Under the pieces are notes generated by a model. The model had not been told where the DNA came from. It made no database searches and saw nothing but the letters and a program-made list of their open reading frames with translations. Shown in pieces: positions 6,036 through 14,189 of a DNA stretch of 23,206 nt. The stretch's first letter is position 1. The number at the start of each line of letters is the position of its first letter. The translations under genes and the position numbers were made by a program. Source of the DNA: Clostridiales bacterium (GTDB lineage Bacteria > Bacillota > Clostridia > Christensenellales > Pumilibacteraceae); assembly GCA_029069015.1 (NCBI GenBank), contig JAIEBL010000303.1, forward strand, positions 1-23,206. Reading direction: 5' to 3'.

Positions 6036-7820
6036 ATGCCCCCTATGAGAGGACCAATGGTGGGCGGCAAAGCAAAGAACATGCGCGCCGCTCTCGTTAA
6101 ACTTTTAAAATACTGCAAACGGTTCTTACCCGCGATCATCGTTGCGCTCGTGCTCGCGATCGCGTCTACCGTGTTTGCCATTATCGGACCGGATAAGTTG
6201 GGCGACGTTGCCGAATACATTCAACAGGGTATCATCGGCGAAATGCCGTATAAAGACAAGATTTTCCCGATTTGCATATTCCTGGTCATCATCTACGGGC
6301 TGAGCGCGGTATTCCAATACGTGCAAGGCTTTATCATGACGACCGTCACGCAAAAGCTGACGAAGTCGCTGCGCGGCGATATTTCCAAAAAAATCAACCG
6401 TTTGCCGCTCCGCTATTTCGACGGCAATTCGTTCGGCGATATCTTAAGCCGCGTCACGAACGACGTCGACACGATCGGGCAGTCGCTGGGAAACAGCACC
6501 GTAACGCTCGTATCCAACGTGGCGCTACTCGTGGGCGTGGTCGTCATGATGTTCTCCATCAATGCGATCTTGGCGGCGACGGTTATCGGGACGGCGCTTT
6601 TGGGCTTCGTGTTCATGATCATCATCATGGCAAAATCGCAAAAGCACTTTTTTGCGCAACAGGTATCTTTGGGCGCGGTCAACGGACACGTGGAAGAAAC
6701 GTATTCGGGGCACAACGTCATCAAGGTGTTCGGCGCGGAAAAGCAGGTAAAACAAACCTTTAACGGAATCAACAACAAGCTCTATACGAGTGCGTGGAAA
6801 TCGCAGTTTTTGTCGGGACTTATGATGCCCATCATGAACTTTATGGGCAACTTAGGTTTCGTGGCGGTGTGCGTCGTGGGCGGTGCGCTCATTATCACGG
6901 GGCACGCGGGCATCGGCGTCATGGCGTCGTTCATGATCTACGTACGCCTCTTTACCAACCCGCTTTCGCAGATCGCGCAGGCGGCGACGAGCATGCAGAG
7001 TGCGGCGGCGGCGAGCGAGCGCGTGTTCGAGTTCTTAGACGAAGAGGAACTGACGCCCGACCGGCCGACGACGACCTTGGAAAGCGTCAAGGGCGAGGTG
7101 TGCTTCAATAACGTGCAGTTCGGCTACAATCCCGACAAAACGATCATCCACAACTTTTCGGCAGAGGTAAAGCCGGGACAAAAGGTGGCGATCGTAGGAC
7201 CGACGGGCGCAGGCAAGACCACGATGGTCAATCTTCTGATGCGGTTCTACGAAACCAACAGCGGCAGTATCACGATCGACGGGGTGGACATCAAGGATCT
7301 GACGCGCGAAAACATTCACGACCTCTTCGGCATGGTGTTGCAAGATACCTGGCTGTTCGAGGGCAGCGTGCGCGACAATATCGTATACAGCAAAAAGGAT
7401 GCGTCCGACGAAAAGGTCGCGGCGGCGGCAAAGGCGGCGGGACTCGATCACTTTATCCGCACGCTTCCCAACGGTTACGATACGGTGCTCAACGATAAGA
7501 CGTCCATTTCGGCGGGGCAAAAGCAGCTCATCACGATCGCTCGCGCGATGGTGGAAGACGCGCCCATGCTCATTTTGGACGAAGCGACGAGCTCGGTCGA
7601 TACGCGTACCGAAGTGCTCATTCAGGAAGCGATGGATCGGCTGACGAAGGGCAGAACGAGCTTCGTGATCGCGCACCGTCTTTCCACGATTAAGAACGCT
7701 GATCTGATTTTGGTCATGAAAGACGGCGACGTCATCGAGAGCGGCAACCACGAAACGCTGCTTGCGCAAAAAGGCTTCTACGCCGATCTGTATAATTCGC
7801 AGTTTGCCGCAAACGCGTAA
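6036..7820 (+). CDS. Heterodimeric ABC exporter, catalytic-site subunit
   Basis: The partner half-transporter, 594 residues, starts one base after the stop of the first subunit with AAGGAGG just before it. Six membrane helices precede the nucleotide-binding domain. Walker A is GPTGAGKTT (from 388), Walker B is LILDE with a true catalytic glutamate (E516), and the switch histidine is present (H547 in IAHRLSTI). The signature is ISAGQ (491-495) instead of LSGGQ. The altered signature faces the degenerate ATP site of the first subunit, so the two genes show complementary defects and leave one working site. The N-terminus carries a short MRGPMVGGKAKN stretch before the first helix, common in this subfamily. 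Efflux of an unknown substrate through the cytoplasmic membrane is the inferred role. Confidence 0.95.
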   Translation: MPPMRGPMVGGKAKNMRAALVKLLKYCKRFLPAIIVALVLAIASTVFAIIGPDKLGDVAEYIQQGIIGEMPYKDKIFPICIFLVIIYGLSAVFQYVQGFIMTTVTQKLTKSLRGDISKKINRLPLRYFDGNSFGDILSRVTNDVDTIGQSLGNSTVTLVSNVALLVGVVVMMFSINAILAATVIGTALLGFVFMIIIMAKSQKHFFAQQVSLGAVNGHVEETYSGHNVIKVFGAEKQVKQTFNGINNKLYTSAWKSQFLSGLMMPIMNFMGNLGFVAVCVVGGALIITGHAGIGVMASFMIYVRLFTNPLSQIAQAATSMQSAAAASERVFEFLDEEELTPDRPTTTLESVKGEVCFNNVQFGYNPDKTIIHNFSAEVKPGQKVAIVGPTGAGKTTMVNLLMRFYETNSGSITIDGVDIKDLTRENIHDLFGMVLQDTWLFEGSVRDNIVYSKKDASDEKVAAAAKAAGLDHFIRTLPNGYDTVLNDKTSISAGQKQLITIARAMVEDAPMLILDEATSSVDTRTEVLIQEAMDRLTKGRTSFVIAHRLSTIKNADLILVMKDGDVIESGNHETLLAQKGFYADLYNSQFAANA

Positions 7821-7867
7821 GGCATAGAGCGGTGCGCTCGCATGGGGGCGGACCCGAGGAAAAGAAA

Positions 7868-8371
7868 ATGGACAAGCATGAACGGATAGACGCGGCGTTT
7901 CGCTGTTTTTGCGACTACATGGACGGCGAAGGGCTCAAATACAAAGCGGAAACGAAAGAGGGCGAGGACAAGCGTCTGCTTTTGGGCTTTATGGGCGACG
8001 ACCGCCCCTTGGACGCGGTTTTCGTGTTCGAAACGGAGGCCGAGCGCATTTATATCGGTAGCCTTCTGCCCTTAAAGAGCAGAAAAGAAACGGAAGACGA
8101 ATTATTGCTCGCCGTTCTGCATGCCAATCAGCTCGTGGCGATCGGCTCGTTTGTTCTCGATACCGAAAACGGGCATATCAGCTTCGAATCCAACGAAACG
8201 ATTGCGGGCGTAGGCGCGTTTGAACGCGAATATGCCGAGCGCGTGATCGTTTCCGTATTTACGGTGGTCAAGCAGTTCTGCGGGCAGTTCGCGGCGGTTA
8301 TCGACGGTACGCTGTCGGCAAGCGATATCACCGCCGAGTCGGCCGAGGCGGACGGGGAGGAAGCGCAATGA
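7868..8371 (+). CDS. YbjN-like protein, first of a tandem paralogous pair
   Basis: This acidic, soluble protein has 167 residues. The start at 7868 is chosen because GAGGAAAAG lies directly before it; an upstream in-frame start at 7832 has no ribosome site. Its pattern matches the next protein: an N-terminal helix with CDYM and LKYK, a beta-rich middle, LHANQLVAIGSFVLD, GHISFESNET, and a C-terminal helix with ERVIVSVFTVVKQF. This alpha-beta layout resembles YbjN and the type III secretion chaperone-like fold, but I cannot confirm membership. The stop overlaps the next start by four bases (ATGA), so the two are translationally coupled. It is co-transcribed with htpG, which would suit a role in handling proteins; that is inference only. 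Confidence 0.85.
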   Translation: MDKHERIDAAFRCFCDYMDGEGLKYKAETKEGEDKRLLLGFMGDDRPLDAVFVFETEAERIYIGSLLPLKSRKETEDELLLAVLHANQLVAIGSFVLDTENGHISFESNETIAGVGAFEREYAERVIVSVFTVVKQFCGQFAAVIDGTLSASDITAESAEADGEEAQ

Positions 8372-8856
8372 GCAGTATCGAGCGAGCATTCGAAGCGTTT
8401 AAAGCGATTTGCGACTTTATGCGCGCGGCGAATCTCAAATACGAAGTGCCGCAAGGGAAGAACGTCGTTTTCACGACGATCAAAGGCGAAGAGTTCCCCG
8501 TCACACTCATGATTTCCGTCAGCGAAGCGAACGAGCGTGTGGACGTCTACTGCGAACTGCCTTTTACGGTAAACGAAGAAGATTGTCTCGGCTTTGCGAA
8601 AGCGCTGAACGGGATTAACGACGTGCTGCCCATGGGGAAATTTTGCTATTACCCGCAAGAGGGCATTTGCTCGTTTGAAAACAGCGAGTACTTAAGCGGG
8701 CTGAGCGGACTGACGGAAGAGTACGGGGCGGCGATCGTGTCGGGTGCGTATTCGATGATCCAAAGCTACGTTTCGTTACTGTTCGACCTCTCGCGCGGAC
8801 AAGCGACGGCGGAGCAAATTATACAAAGCATTAAGCAGAAAAAAGAAAAGCAATAA
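8368..8856 (+). CDS. YbjN-like protein, second of the tandem pair
   Basis: The 162-residue protein is a paralogue of the one before it. Shared points in order are CDFM and NLKYEV near the N-terminus, LPFTVNEEDCLGFAKALNG in the middle, MGKFCYYPQEGICSFENSEY, and EEYGAAIVSGAYSMIQSY near the C-terminus. It ends in a lysine-rich tail (IKQKKEKQ). It is probably soluble and may pair with its neighbour, given the four-base overlap of the genes. It lies 15 bases before htpG. No catalytic motif is visible. The family call (YbjN-like) rests on the overall pattern and is tentative; the paralogy between the two proteins is firm. Confidence 0.85.
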   Translation: MSSIERAFEAFKAICDFMRAANLKYEVPQGKNVVFTTIKGEEFPVTLMISVSEANERVDVYCELPFTVNEEDCLGFAKALNGINDVLPMGKFCYYPQEGICSFENSEYLSGLSGLTEEYGAAIVSGAYSMIQSYVSLLFDLSRGQATAEQIIQSIKQKKEKQ

Positions 8857-8871
8857 GTGAGGAGTCATATC

Positions 8872-10674
8872 ATGGCAAAGAAACAATTCAAAGCGGAATC
8901 GAAAAAGCTTCTCGATCTGATGATCAATTCCATCTATACGAATCGCGAAATTTTTCTTCGCGAGCTCATCAGTAATGCAAGCGACGCGATCGACAAGCGG
9001 CACTACATGAGCCTGACCGATACGTCGCTTTCGGCGGATTTTAAAATCGAACTGACGCCCGACGCGGCGGCGCGCACGCTGACGATCACCGACAATGGTT
9101 GCGGCATGACGCAAAGCGAAATGGAAACCAATCTCGGCACGATCGCAAAATCGGGCACGAGCGAGTTCAAGGCGGCGAACAAGACGGACGAAAGCCTGAT
9201 CGGGCAGTTCGGCGTCGGGTTCTATTCGTCGTTCATGGTGGCGGATAAAGTGACGGTCGTAAGCCGCAAAGCGGGCGAAGAACAAGCGTACAAATGGGAG
9301 AGCACGGGCGCGGATGGCTATACGATATCGCCTTGTGACAGCGGCGAAACGGGGACGTCGATCACCCTGCACTTAAAGGAAGACGACGAAGACTGCTCCT
9401 ATGGGCAATTCACCGACGAAAACGCATTGAAGCGCTTAGTCAAGAAGTATTCCGACTATATCCGCTATCCCATAAAGATCAAGGACGAAACGGTCAACTC
9501 CATGGTCCCCTTGTGGCGTAAACGCAAATCGGAAGTGCAAAAGGAAGACTACGACCGCTTTTACCGCGAAAAGTTCTTTGACTACCAAGAACCCGCGAAC
9601 ACGTTCGTGGCGCAGGTCGAGGGCAATATCAACTATTCCATGCTCGTGTTCGTGCCGCAGAAAGCGCCCTACGATTTTTATTCGCGCGACTACAAAAAGG
9701 GTTTGCAGCTTTACAGCGGCGGCGTCCTTATCATGGAAAAGTGCGCCGACCTTTTACCCGACTATTTAGGGTTTATGAAAGGTCTTGTGGACTCGCCCGA
9801 TATCAGTCTGAACATTTCGCGCGAGCTTTTGCAAAAGGACCGCCAGATGCGCGCGATCGCCGTATCGCTTGAAAAGAAGCTGCGTGGCGAGCTTAGCAAG
9901 TGGCTCAAAAACGACCGCGAGGGGTATGAGAAATTCTTCGACGAGTTCGGGAACGCACTCAAAATGGGCGCGTACGATAATTTCGGCGAAAAGAAGGACG
10001 AGCTCAAAGACCTCTTGCTTTTTAAGTCGAGCGAAAACAAATACGTTACGTTTGCCGAATACGTTTCGCGCTTGAAAGAAGGGCAGGACGCCATCTACTA
10101 CGCGGTAGGCCCGAATGCGGACGCGATCAAGGCGTTGCCGCAGGTCGAGCACTTTGCCGAAAAAGGGTACGAAATTCTGTACTTGCAAGACGGCATCGAC
10201 GAGTTCGTGATCAAACTCATCGAGAACTACGACGGCAAAAAATTCGTATCCGTGGCAGGTAAAGACGCCGCCGCGCTCACCGACGAAGAGAAAGCCGATC
10301 TGGAACAAAAGACGAAGGATTCGGACACCGTTCTTAAAAAAATCAAAGAACTTTTAAGCGGCAAAGTAAAAGACGTGCGTTTGACCGCACGCTTGAAGAG
10401 CGCCGCCGTCTGCCTTACGAGCGACAGCGAAATTTCGCTTGAAATGGAAAAGGTGCTTCGCGCCATGCCGGGGAACACAGGGGTGCTTGCCGACCGCGTG
10501 CTCGAACTCAACCCTGCGCACGCCGCCGTGCAAAAGACGCTTGCGCTTTCGCCCGACGACGAGACGCTCAAAGACCATGCGTTCGCCTTGTACAGCGCCG
10601 CGTGTCTGAACGAAAACTTGCCAATCGAGGACAGCGCCTCGCTCGCAAGCCTGCTCGTCAAACTTCTCTCGTAA
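8872..10674 (+). CDS. htpG: Molecular chaperone HtpG (Hsp90)
   Basis: HtpG is the bacterial Hsp90, an ATP-driven cytoplasmic chaperone. The N-terminal GHKL ATPase domain shows all classic motifs: REIFLRELISNASDAIDK, DNGCGMT, GTIAKSGTSEF and IGQFGVGFYSSFMVAD, followed by GTSITLHL. The middle domain has the LFVFVP-like MLVFVPQKAPYDF and the segment around SLNISRELLQ, and the C-terminal dimerisation domain ends in LVKLLS. The length from the chosen start is 600 residues, within the family range. The start at 8872 is preferred because GTGAGGAG directly before it is the ribosome site; a GTG 15 bases upstream overlaps that site. It is embedded in an operon with two small YbjN-like proteins and a nitroreductase. 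No heat-shock (CIRCE) operator is visible upstream. Confidence 0.97.
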   Translation: MAKKQFKAESKKLLDLMINSIYTNREIFLRELISNASDAIDKRHYMSLTDTSLSADFKIELTPDAAARTLTITDNGCGMTQSEMETNLGTIAKSGTSEFKAANKTDESLIGQFGVGFYSSFMVADKVTVVSRKAGEEQAYKWESTGADGYTISPCDSGETGTSITLHLKEDDEDCSYGQFTDENALKRLVKKYSDYIRYPIKIKDETVNSMVPLWRKRKSEVQKEDYDRFYREKFFDYQEPANTFVAQVEGNINYSMLVFVPQKAPYDFYSRDYKKGLQLYSGGVLIMEKCADLLPDYLGFMKGLVDSPDISLNISRELLQKDRQMRAIAVSLEKKLRGELSKWLKNDREGYEKFFDEFGNALKMGAYDNFGEKKDELKDLLLFKSSENKYVTFAEYVSRLKEGQDAIYYAVGPNADAIKALPQVEHFAEKGYEILYLQDGIDEFVIKLIENYDGKKFVSVAGKDAAALTDEEKADLEQKTKDSDTVLKKIKELLSGKVKDVRLTARLKSAAVCLTSDSEISLEMEKVLRAMPGNTGVLADRVLELNPAHAAVQKTLALSPDDETLKDHAFALYSAACLNENLPIEDSASLASLLVKLLS

Positions 10675-10689
10675 TTTTGGGAGAAACGC

Positions 10690-11283
10690 ATGGACATTTT
10701 TGAAGCCGTCAGAACGCGCAGAAGCACGCGGGTTTTCGAAAAGAAAGAAATCGAAAGCGAAAAGCTGGACGCAATAATCGAGGCGGGTCGCTTCGCACCG
10801 AGCGGGGGCAACAGCCAAACGACGCACTTTATCGTGATCCGCTCCGAGAAGATTCTTGCCGAGCTTGCGGAGATTGTTGCGCGGGAATTTGCTGAAATGA
10901 ACGTAGAGGAGGGCATGTACCGCTCGCTCGTCGCGTCCATCACCGCGTCGAAAAAAGGGCATTACGTGTTCCACTACAACGCGCCCGTGCTGATCGTCAC
11001 GGCGAATAAGGCGAACTATGGCAACAACATTGCCGACTGCGCTTGCGCGCTGGAAAACATGATGCTCGCGGCAAACGCGCTGGACTTGGGGAGTTGCTGG
11101 ATCAACCAACTCAAATGGCTTAATCGGAACGGACGCGTCGTCGCTTACCTGCAAACCCTCGGACTCGAAGAGGATGAAATCGTCTGCGGTGGATTAAGCG
11201 TGGGGTATCCGAAATCGAAAGACGGGCTTCCTTGCCGCGAACCTTTGAAACGCACGGGCAATCCCGTAACGGTCGTGGATTGA
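10690..11283 (+). CDS. Nitroreductase family flavoprotein
   Basis: The 197-residue protein fits FMN-dependent nitroreductases, which reduce nitro compounds, quinones or flavin-linked substrates with NAD(P)H. The N-terminal IFEAVRTRRSTRVF and FAPSGGNSQ are the phosphate- and FMN-binding motifs. A central region LENMMLAANALDLGSCWINQL is typical, and the C-terminal IVCGGLSVGYPKS is the second flavin contact. It starts 15 bases after htpG with GGGAG before the ATG, so it is the last gene of the operon. No terminator is seen before the mgtE promoter at 11306, so some readthrough into mgtE is possible. The true substrate is unknown. Confidence 0.93.
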   Translation: MDIFEAVRTRRSTRVFEKKEIESEKLDAIIEAGRFAPSGGNSQTTHFIVIRSEKILAELAEIVAREFAEMNVEEGMYRSLVASITASKKGHYVFHYNAPVLIVTANKANYGNNIADCACALENMMLAANALDLGSCWINQLKWLNRNGRVVAYLQTLGLEEDEIVCGGLSVGYPKSKDGLPCREPLKRTGNPVTVVD

Positions 11284-11305
11284 GAAAACCGCAAAGGCGA
11301 TTCGA

Positions 11306-11334
11306 TTGACATTTTTCGCAAATCTTTATATACT
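11306..11334 (+). promoter_or_regulatory. Promoter of mgtE
   Basis: TTGACA at 11306-11311 and TATACT at 11329-11334, spaced 17 bases. The start would be near 11341, so the leader is only about 33 nt. That leaves no room for an M-box or other magnesium riboswitch. Confidence 0.85.
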
Positions 11335-11373
11335 GAAAGTGTAAGGAAAAACAAAAACGGTGGAGGTAGAGAT

Positions 11374-13035
11374 ATGGAAGAAGAACTGAAAACGTATCTT
11401 GCCGACAAAAAATTCGACGAAGCCGCCGAGCTTCTCAGGAAAGAAGAGCCGGCGTTCATTGCCGAGGTCCTCGCTACCTTAGGTGACGACGACTTGCTGC
11501 CCTTCTGCCGTGCGCTGGAAAGCGGCGTGATGGCGGATGTTCTCGTGTTGCTCGATACGTCGTTGCAACAGAAGATCGTAGAGGGTCTGCACGACGACGA
11601 GTTAAAGGACGTCATGGACGACGTGTCGGTTGAAGACACGGCGGATATTATCGAAGACTTGCCCGAAGACGTCGCCAGCCGTATTGCCGAAAAGGACGAA
11701 ATTCTGCACCTTCTCGAAGAAAAGAAGTTCGCCGTCTTAAAACCGTTGCTCGCGTCCATGAACGAGATCAACCTCGCCGACGTGTTCGAGAGCGCGAAAG
11801 AAGAGGATATGCCCGTTCTGTTCCGCATCCTTCCCAAAGACTTGGCGGCGGAAATGTTCGTCGAAATCGACCGCGACACGCAGGAAGCGCTCTTAAAGAA
11901 GCTGACCGACCGAGAGATCAAGGACGTCATGGACGAACTGTTCCTCGACGATACGGTCGACCTTATCGAAGAAATGCCCGCGAACGTCGTGCGGCGACTG
12001 CTTGCGCAGAGCGACAACGAAACGCGCTCGTATATCAACGAACTTTTGCAATACCCCAAGAACAGCGCGGGGAGTATCATGACGATCGAGTTCGTGTCCT
12101 TTACGCCCGAAATGACGGTGGAGGCGGCGTTCGACCGCATCCGCAGCACGGCGATCGACAAGGAAACGATCTACACCTGCTACGTCACCGACAAGGAACG
12201 GCGGCTTGTGGGGCTCGTGACCGCGAAGGACCTGCTGCTCGCCCAAAAGGACGCGATCATTTCCGACATCATGGAAGACAAGGTGATCTATTCTAACACC
12301 CTTGACGACAGAGAGGACGTTGCGCGAAAGATCTCCGACTACGGCTTTCTTGCCATCCCCATCACCGACAACGAGCGGCGGCTTGTGGGTATCGTCACGA
12401 TCGACGACGCTATCGACGTCTTGCAGGAAGAGAACACCGAGGATATCGCGCGCATGGCGGCAATTTTGCCTGAAACCAAACCGTACTTAAAGACGAGCGT
12501 GTTTTCCATTTGGCGGCACCGCGTCCCTTGGCTTCTGATCCTGCTTGTCAGCGCAACCTTTACGGGACTTATCTTAAACAATTTTGAAAGTATGCTCAGC
12601 ACGGCAATGCTCGCATGCGTGCCCATGCTCATGGACACGGGCGGCAACTCGGGCTCGCAAGCGTCCGTCACGATCATCCGCTCTCTTGCCTTGGGTGAGG
12701 TGTCAACCAAAGATACGCTCAAAGTGGTATGGAAGGAAATCCGCGTCGCGATTCTTTTGGCGGCAACGCTCGCCGTCGCGTGCTTCGGAAAGCTTCTCCT
12801 CATCGACAGACTGCTTTTCGGATTTGACGGCTATACGGTGGGCGCCTGCGCCGTCGTTGCGCTCGCGCTGTTCTGCACGGTCATTCTCGCAAAACTCGTG
12901 GGTTGCTTGCTTCCCCTTCTCGTCAAGAAGTGCAAGCTCGACCCCGCGGCAGTCGCAAGCCCCTTTATCACGACCATCGTCGACGCCGCATCGCTCATGC
13001 TCTTCTGCCTTCTTTCCGGCGCCATTCTGAGCTGA
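11374..13035 (+). CDS. mgtE: Magnesium transporter MgtE with a doubled N domain
   Basis: MgtE is a Mg2+-gated channel of the cytoplasmic membrane. At 553 residues it is about 100 longer than the usual 450. The excess is at the N-terminus, where the superhelical MgtE_N region occurs twice. The first copy (about 1-105) has DDDLLPFCRALESGVMADVL and LKDVMDDVSVEDTADIIEDL. The second (about 107-232) has EDMPVLFRILPKDLAAEMF and IKDVMDELFLDDTVDLIEEM. Two CBS domains (about 235-360) follow, with VGLVTAKDLL and VGIVTIDDAIDVL. The membrane domain (375-553) carries the conserved pore motif PMLMDTGGNSGSQAS from 417 and ASPFITTIVDAASL near 527. GGAGG precedes the ATG. It is a single-gene transcription unit. 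Confidence 0.96.
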   Translation: MEEELKTYLADKKFDEAAELLRKEEPAFIAEVLATLGDDDLLPFCRALESGVMADVLVLLDTSLQQKIVEGLHDDELKDVMDDVSVEDTADIIEDLPEDVASRIAEKDEILHLLEEKKFAVLKPLLASMNEINLADVFESAKEEDMPVLFRILPKDLAAEMFVEIDRDTQEALLKKLTDREIKDVMDELFLDDTVDLIEEMPANVVRRLLAQSDNETRSYINELLQYPKNSAGSIMTIEFVSFTPEMTVEAAFDRIRSTAIDKETIYTCYVTDKERRLVGLVTAKDLLLAQKDAIISDIMEDKVIYSNTLDDREDVARKISDYGFLAIPITDNERRLVGIVTIDDAIDVLQEENTEDIARMAAILPETKPYLKTSVFSIWRHRVPWLLILLVSATFTGLILNNFESMLSTAMLACVPMLMDTGGNSGSQASVTIIRSLALGEVSTKDTLKVVWKEIRVAILLAATLAVACFGKLLLIDRLLFGFDGYTVGACAVVALALFCTVILAKLVGCLLPLLVKKCKLDPAAVASPFITTIVDAASLMLFCLLSGAILS

Positions 13036-13049
13036 CATTTTTAAGTTTT

Positions 13050-13084
13050 AACAAGCGGGCGTTGCGTATGCCCGCTTGTTTTTT
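13050..13084 (+). terminator. Intrinsic terminator of mgtE
   Basis: AACAAGCGGGC (13050-13060) pairs perfectly with GCCCGCTTGTT (13070-13080) over 11 pairs, followed by a run of T to 13084. Confidence 0.93.
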
Positions 13085-13134
13085 GCGTTTCATGACTGTG
13101 CGATAAACAATAATTTAGCGAGGACTTGATTTCA

Positions 13135-13617
13135 ATGCAGAATAATGAAATTGAAATACGCAGAGCAAAACTGTCTGATATGGAAAGAATTGACTGCTTG
13201 CTTTTTCAGGTACACAAAGTACACAGCGACGCACGTCCCGACTTATTTGTATCGGGGGTAAAAAAATATACCGACGAACAGTTAAGGCAAATTCTTAAAG
13301 ACGAAACTAAACCCATATTCGTTGCAACGCAAAACGGCAAAGTGTTGGGTTATGCGTTTTGCGTGTTCATTAACAACGGCGAAAACGCATCGCATACCGA
13401 TATTAAAACGCTTTATATTGACGATTTGTGCGTGGACGAAACCTGTCGCGGAAAAGGTATAGGAAAGTCGTTGTATGAATACGTAATCGGATTTGCAAAA
13501 AAATGCGGTTGTTATAATGTAACGCTTAATGTATGGGCGGATAATAAAAATGCCGTTGCTTTCTATGAAAAAATAGGGATGCATGTACAAAAAATAGGCA
13601 TGGAAAAAATATTGTAA
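13135..13617 (+). CDS. GNAT-family N-acetyltransferase
   Basis: The 160-residue GNAT protein transfers an acetyl group from acetyl-CoA to an amine; the acceptor cannot be inferred. The N-terminal strand is EIEIRRAKLSDMERI. Motif A reads LYIDDLCVDETCRGKGIGKSL, with the acetyl-CoA pyrophosphate loop RGKGIG. Motif B is VTLNVWADNKNAVAFYEKIGM. The ATG at 13135 is preferred because AGGA lies ten bases before it; a TTG three codons upstream is possible. The gene is clearly AT-rich beside GC-rich mgtE and the hydrogenase operon, and it is flanked by terminators on both sides. Single-gene gain by transfer is therefore likely. No clear promoter was found. Confidence 0.93.
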   Translation: MQNNEIEIRRAKLSDMERIDCLLFQVHKVHSDARPDLFVSGVKKYTDEQLRQILKDETKPIFVATQNGKVLGYAFCVFINNGENASHTDIKTLYIDDLCVDETCRGKGIGKSLYEYVIGFAKKCGCYNVTLNVWADNKNAVAFYEKIGMHVQKIGMEKIL

Positions 13618-13624
13618 GATAAAC

Positions 13625-13668
13625 AGAGCCCGTTAGTTTCGTAAGTGAAAATAACGGGCTCTTTGTTT
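13625..13668 (+). terminator. Intrinsic terminator of the acetyltransferase gene
   Basis: AGAGCCCGTTA (13625-13635) pairs perfectly with TAACGGGCTCT (13652-13662), followed by TTGTTT. It begins eight bases after the stop. Confidence 0.9.
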
Positions 13669-13700
13669 GCGGGGATACGTTCTCTATGAAACGAGGTGCG

Positions 13701-13726
13701 CGGCGGCGGAAGAAAACCGTGGCGGC
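13701..13726. repeat. 26-base dispersed repeat, copy 1
   Basis: The segment beginning CGGCGGCGG and ending AACCGTGGCGGC occurs again at 20791-20816 with one mismatch. Both copies are intergenic and border palindromic repeat blocks. It has no coding function that I can see. Confidence 0.6.
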
Positions 13727-13750
13727 AAAAAGGCAAGAAGCGTGTAGCTG

Positions 13751-13834
13751 TGTTATTTCGAGCGAAGTCGGGAAATCCAAACCGAAAAACAAAAAAGAGA
13801 TTTCTCCGCGCGCATGTGCTCGCTCGAAAGGACA
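13751..13834. repeat. Palindromic intergenic repeat, first of three
   Basis: The arms TTATTTCGAGCGAAG and GCTCGCTCGAAAGGACA close the element, with inner arms GGGAAATC and GATTTCTCC. It is first in a row of three such elements. Confidence 0.75.
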
Positions 13835-13861
13835 ATGGGGATGGGCGTTCCTTTCGTTATT

Positions 13862-13954
13862 CGTCATTGCGAGGCATTTATGCCGAAGCAATCCAGAACG
13901 GAAGTGGGTTGGGGGTCTGGATTGCTTCGCTCGCGTTGCTCGCTCGCAATGACG
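13862..13954. repeat. Palindromic intergenic repeat, second of three
   Basis: The outer arms are CGTCATTGCGAGG and CTCGCAATGACG. The inner arms GAAGCAATCCAGA and TCTGGATTGCTTC are perfectly complementary. This CATTGCGAG type occurs in many bacterial genomes as far as I recall. Confidence 0.85.
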
Positions 13955-13965
13955 AGGGGCTCCGT

Positions 13966-14056
13966 TGTCACCTCGACCGAAGCGTAGCGTAGCGGAGAGG
14001 TCTCTTGTTGAGATTTCTCCGCTTCGTTCGCTTCGCTCACTACGGTCGAAATGACA
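13966..14056. repeat. Palindromic intergenic repeat, third of three
   Basis: The outer arms are TGTCACCTCGACC and GGTCGAAATGACA, and the centre pairs AGAGGTCTC with GAGATTTCT. It is nearly the same as 3738-3820. A solo arm (GAGCGAAATGACA) follows at about 14069-14081. Confidence 0.82.
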
Positions 14057-14160
14057 AGATAGCAGCTGAGCGAAATGACAAAGAGATAAACGTATTCTTA
14101 GCAATCATTCTTCATCCTTAATTGGCAATAAGTGGCACGCGAAGAATGACGAAAAAAGAA

Positions 14161-14189
14161 TTGCCATAAGTGCGGGGTTGTGGTATACT
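14161..14189 (+). promoter_or_regulatory. Promoter of the hydrogenase-purF operon
   Basis: TTGCCA at 14161-14166 and TATACT at 14184-14189, spaced 17 bases. The -35 region lies in the second of two near-identical direct repeats (ATTGGCAATAAGTG at 14121 and ATTGCCATAAGTG at 14160). Downstream, TGCGAATA occurs twice (14201 and 14214) between GGATAT and ATATCC. Either pair could be a regulator site. Confidence 0.75.

Noticed and set aside
4142..6220. Very long minus-strand frame of 692 codons opposite the ABC exporter genes
   Set aside because: It has no recognisable domain, is rich in histidine and arginine as expected from the complement of GC-rich coding sequence, and lies opposite well-supported genes.
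11284..11373. M-box or other Mg2+ riboswitch before mgtE
   Set aside because: The promoter at 11306-11334 leaves only about 33 nt of leader, too short for such an element.
13751..14056. CRISPR array
   Set aside because: The repeats are palindromic elements of 80 to 90 bases with differing sequence, not short identical direct repeats with uniform spacers, and no cas genes are present.
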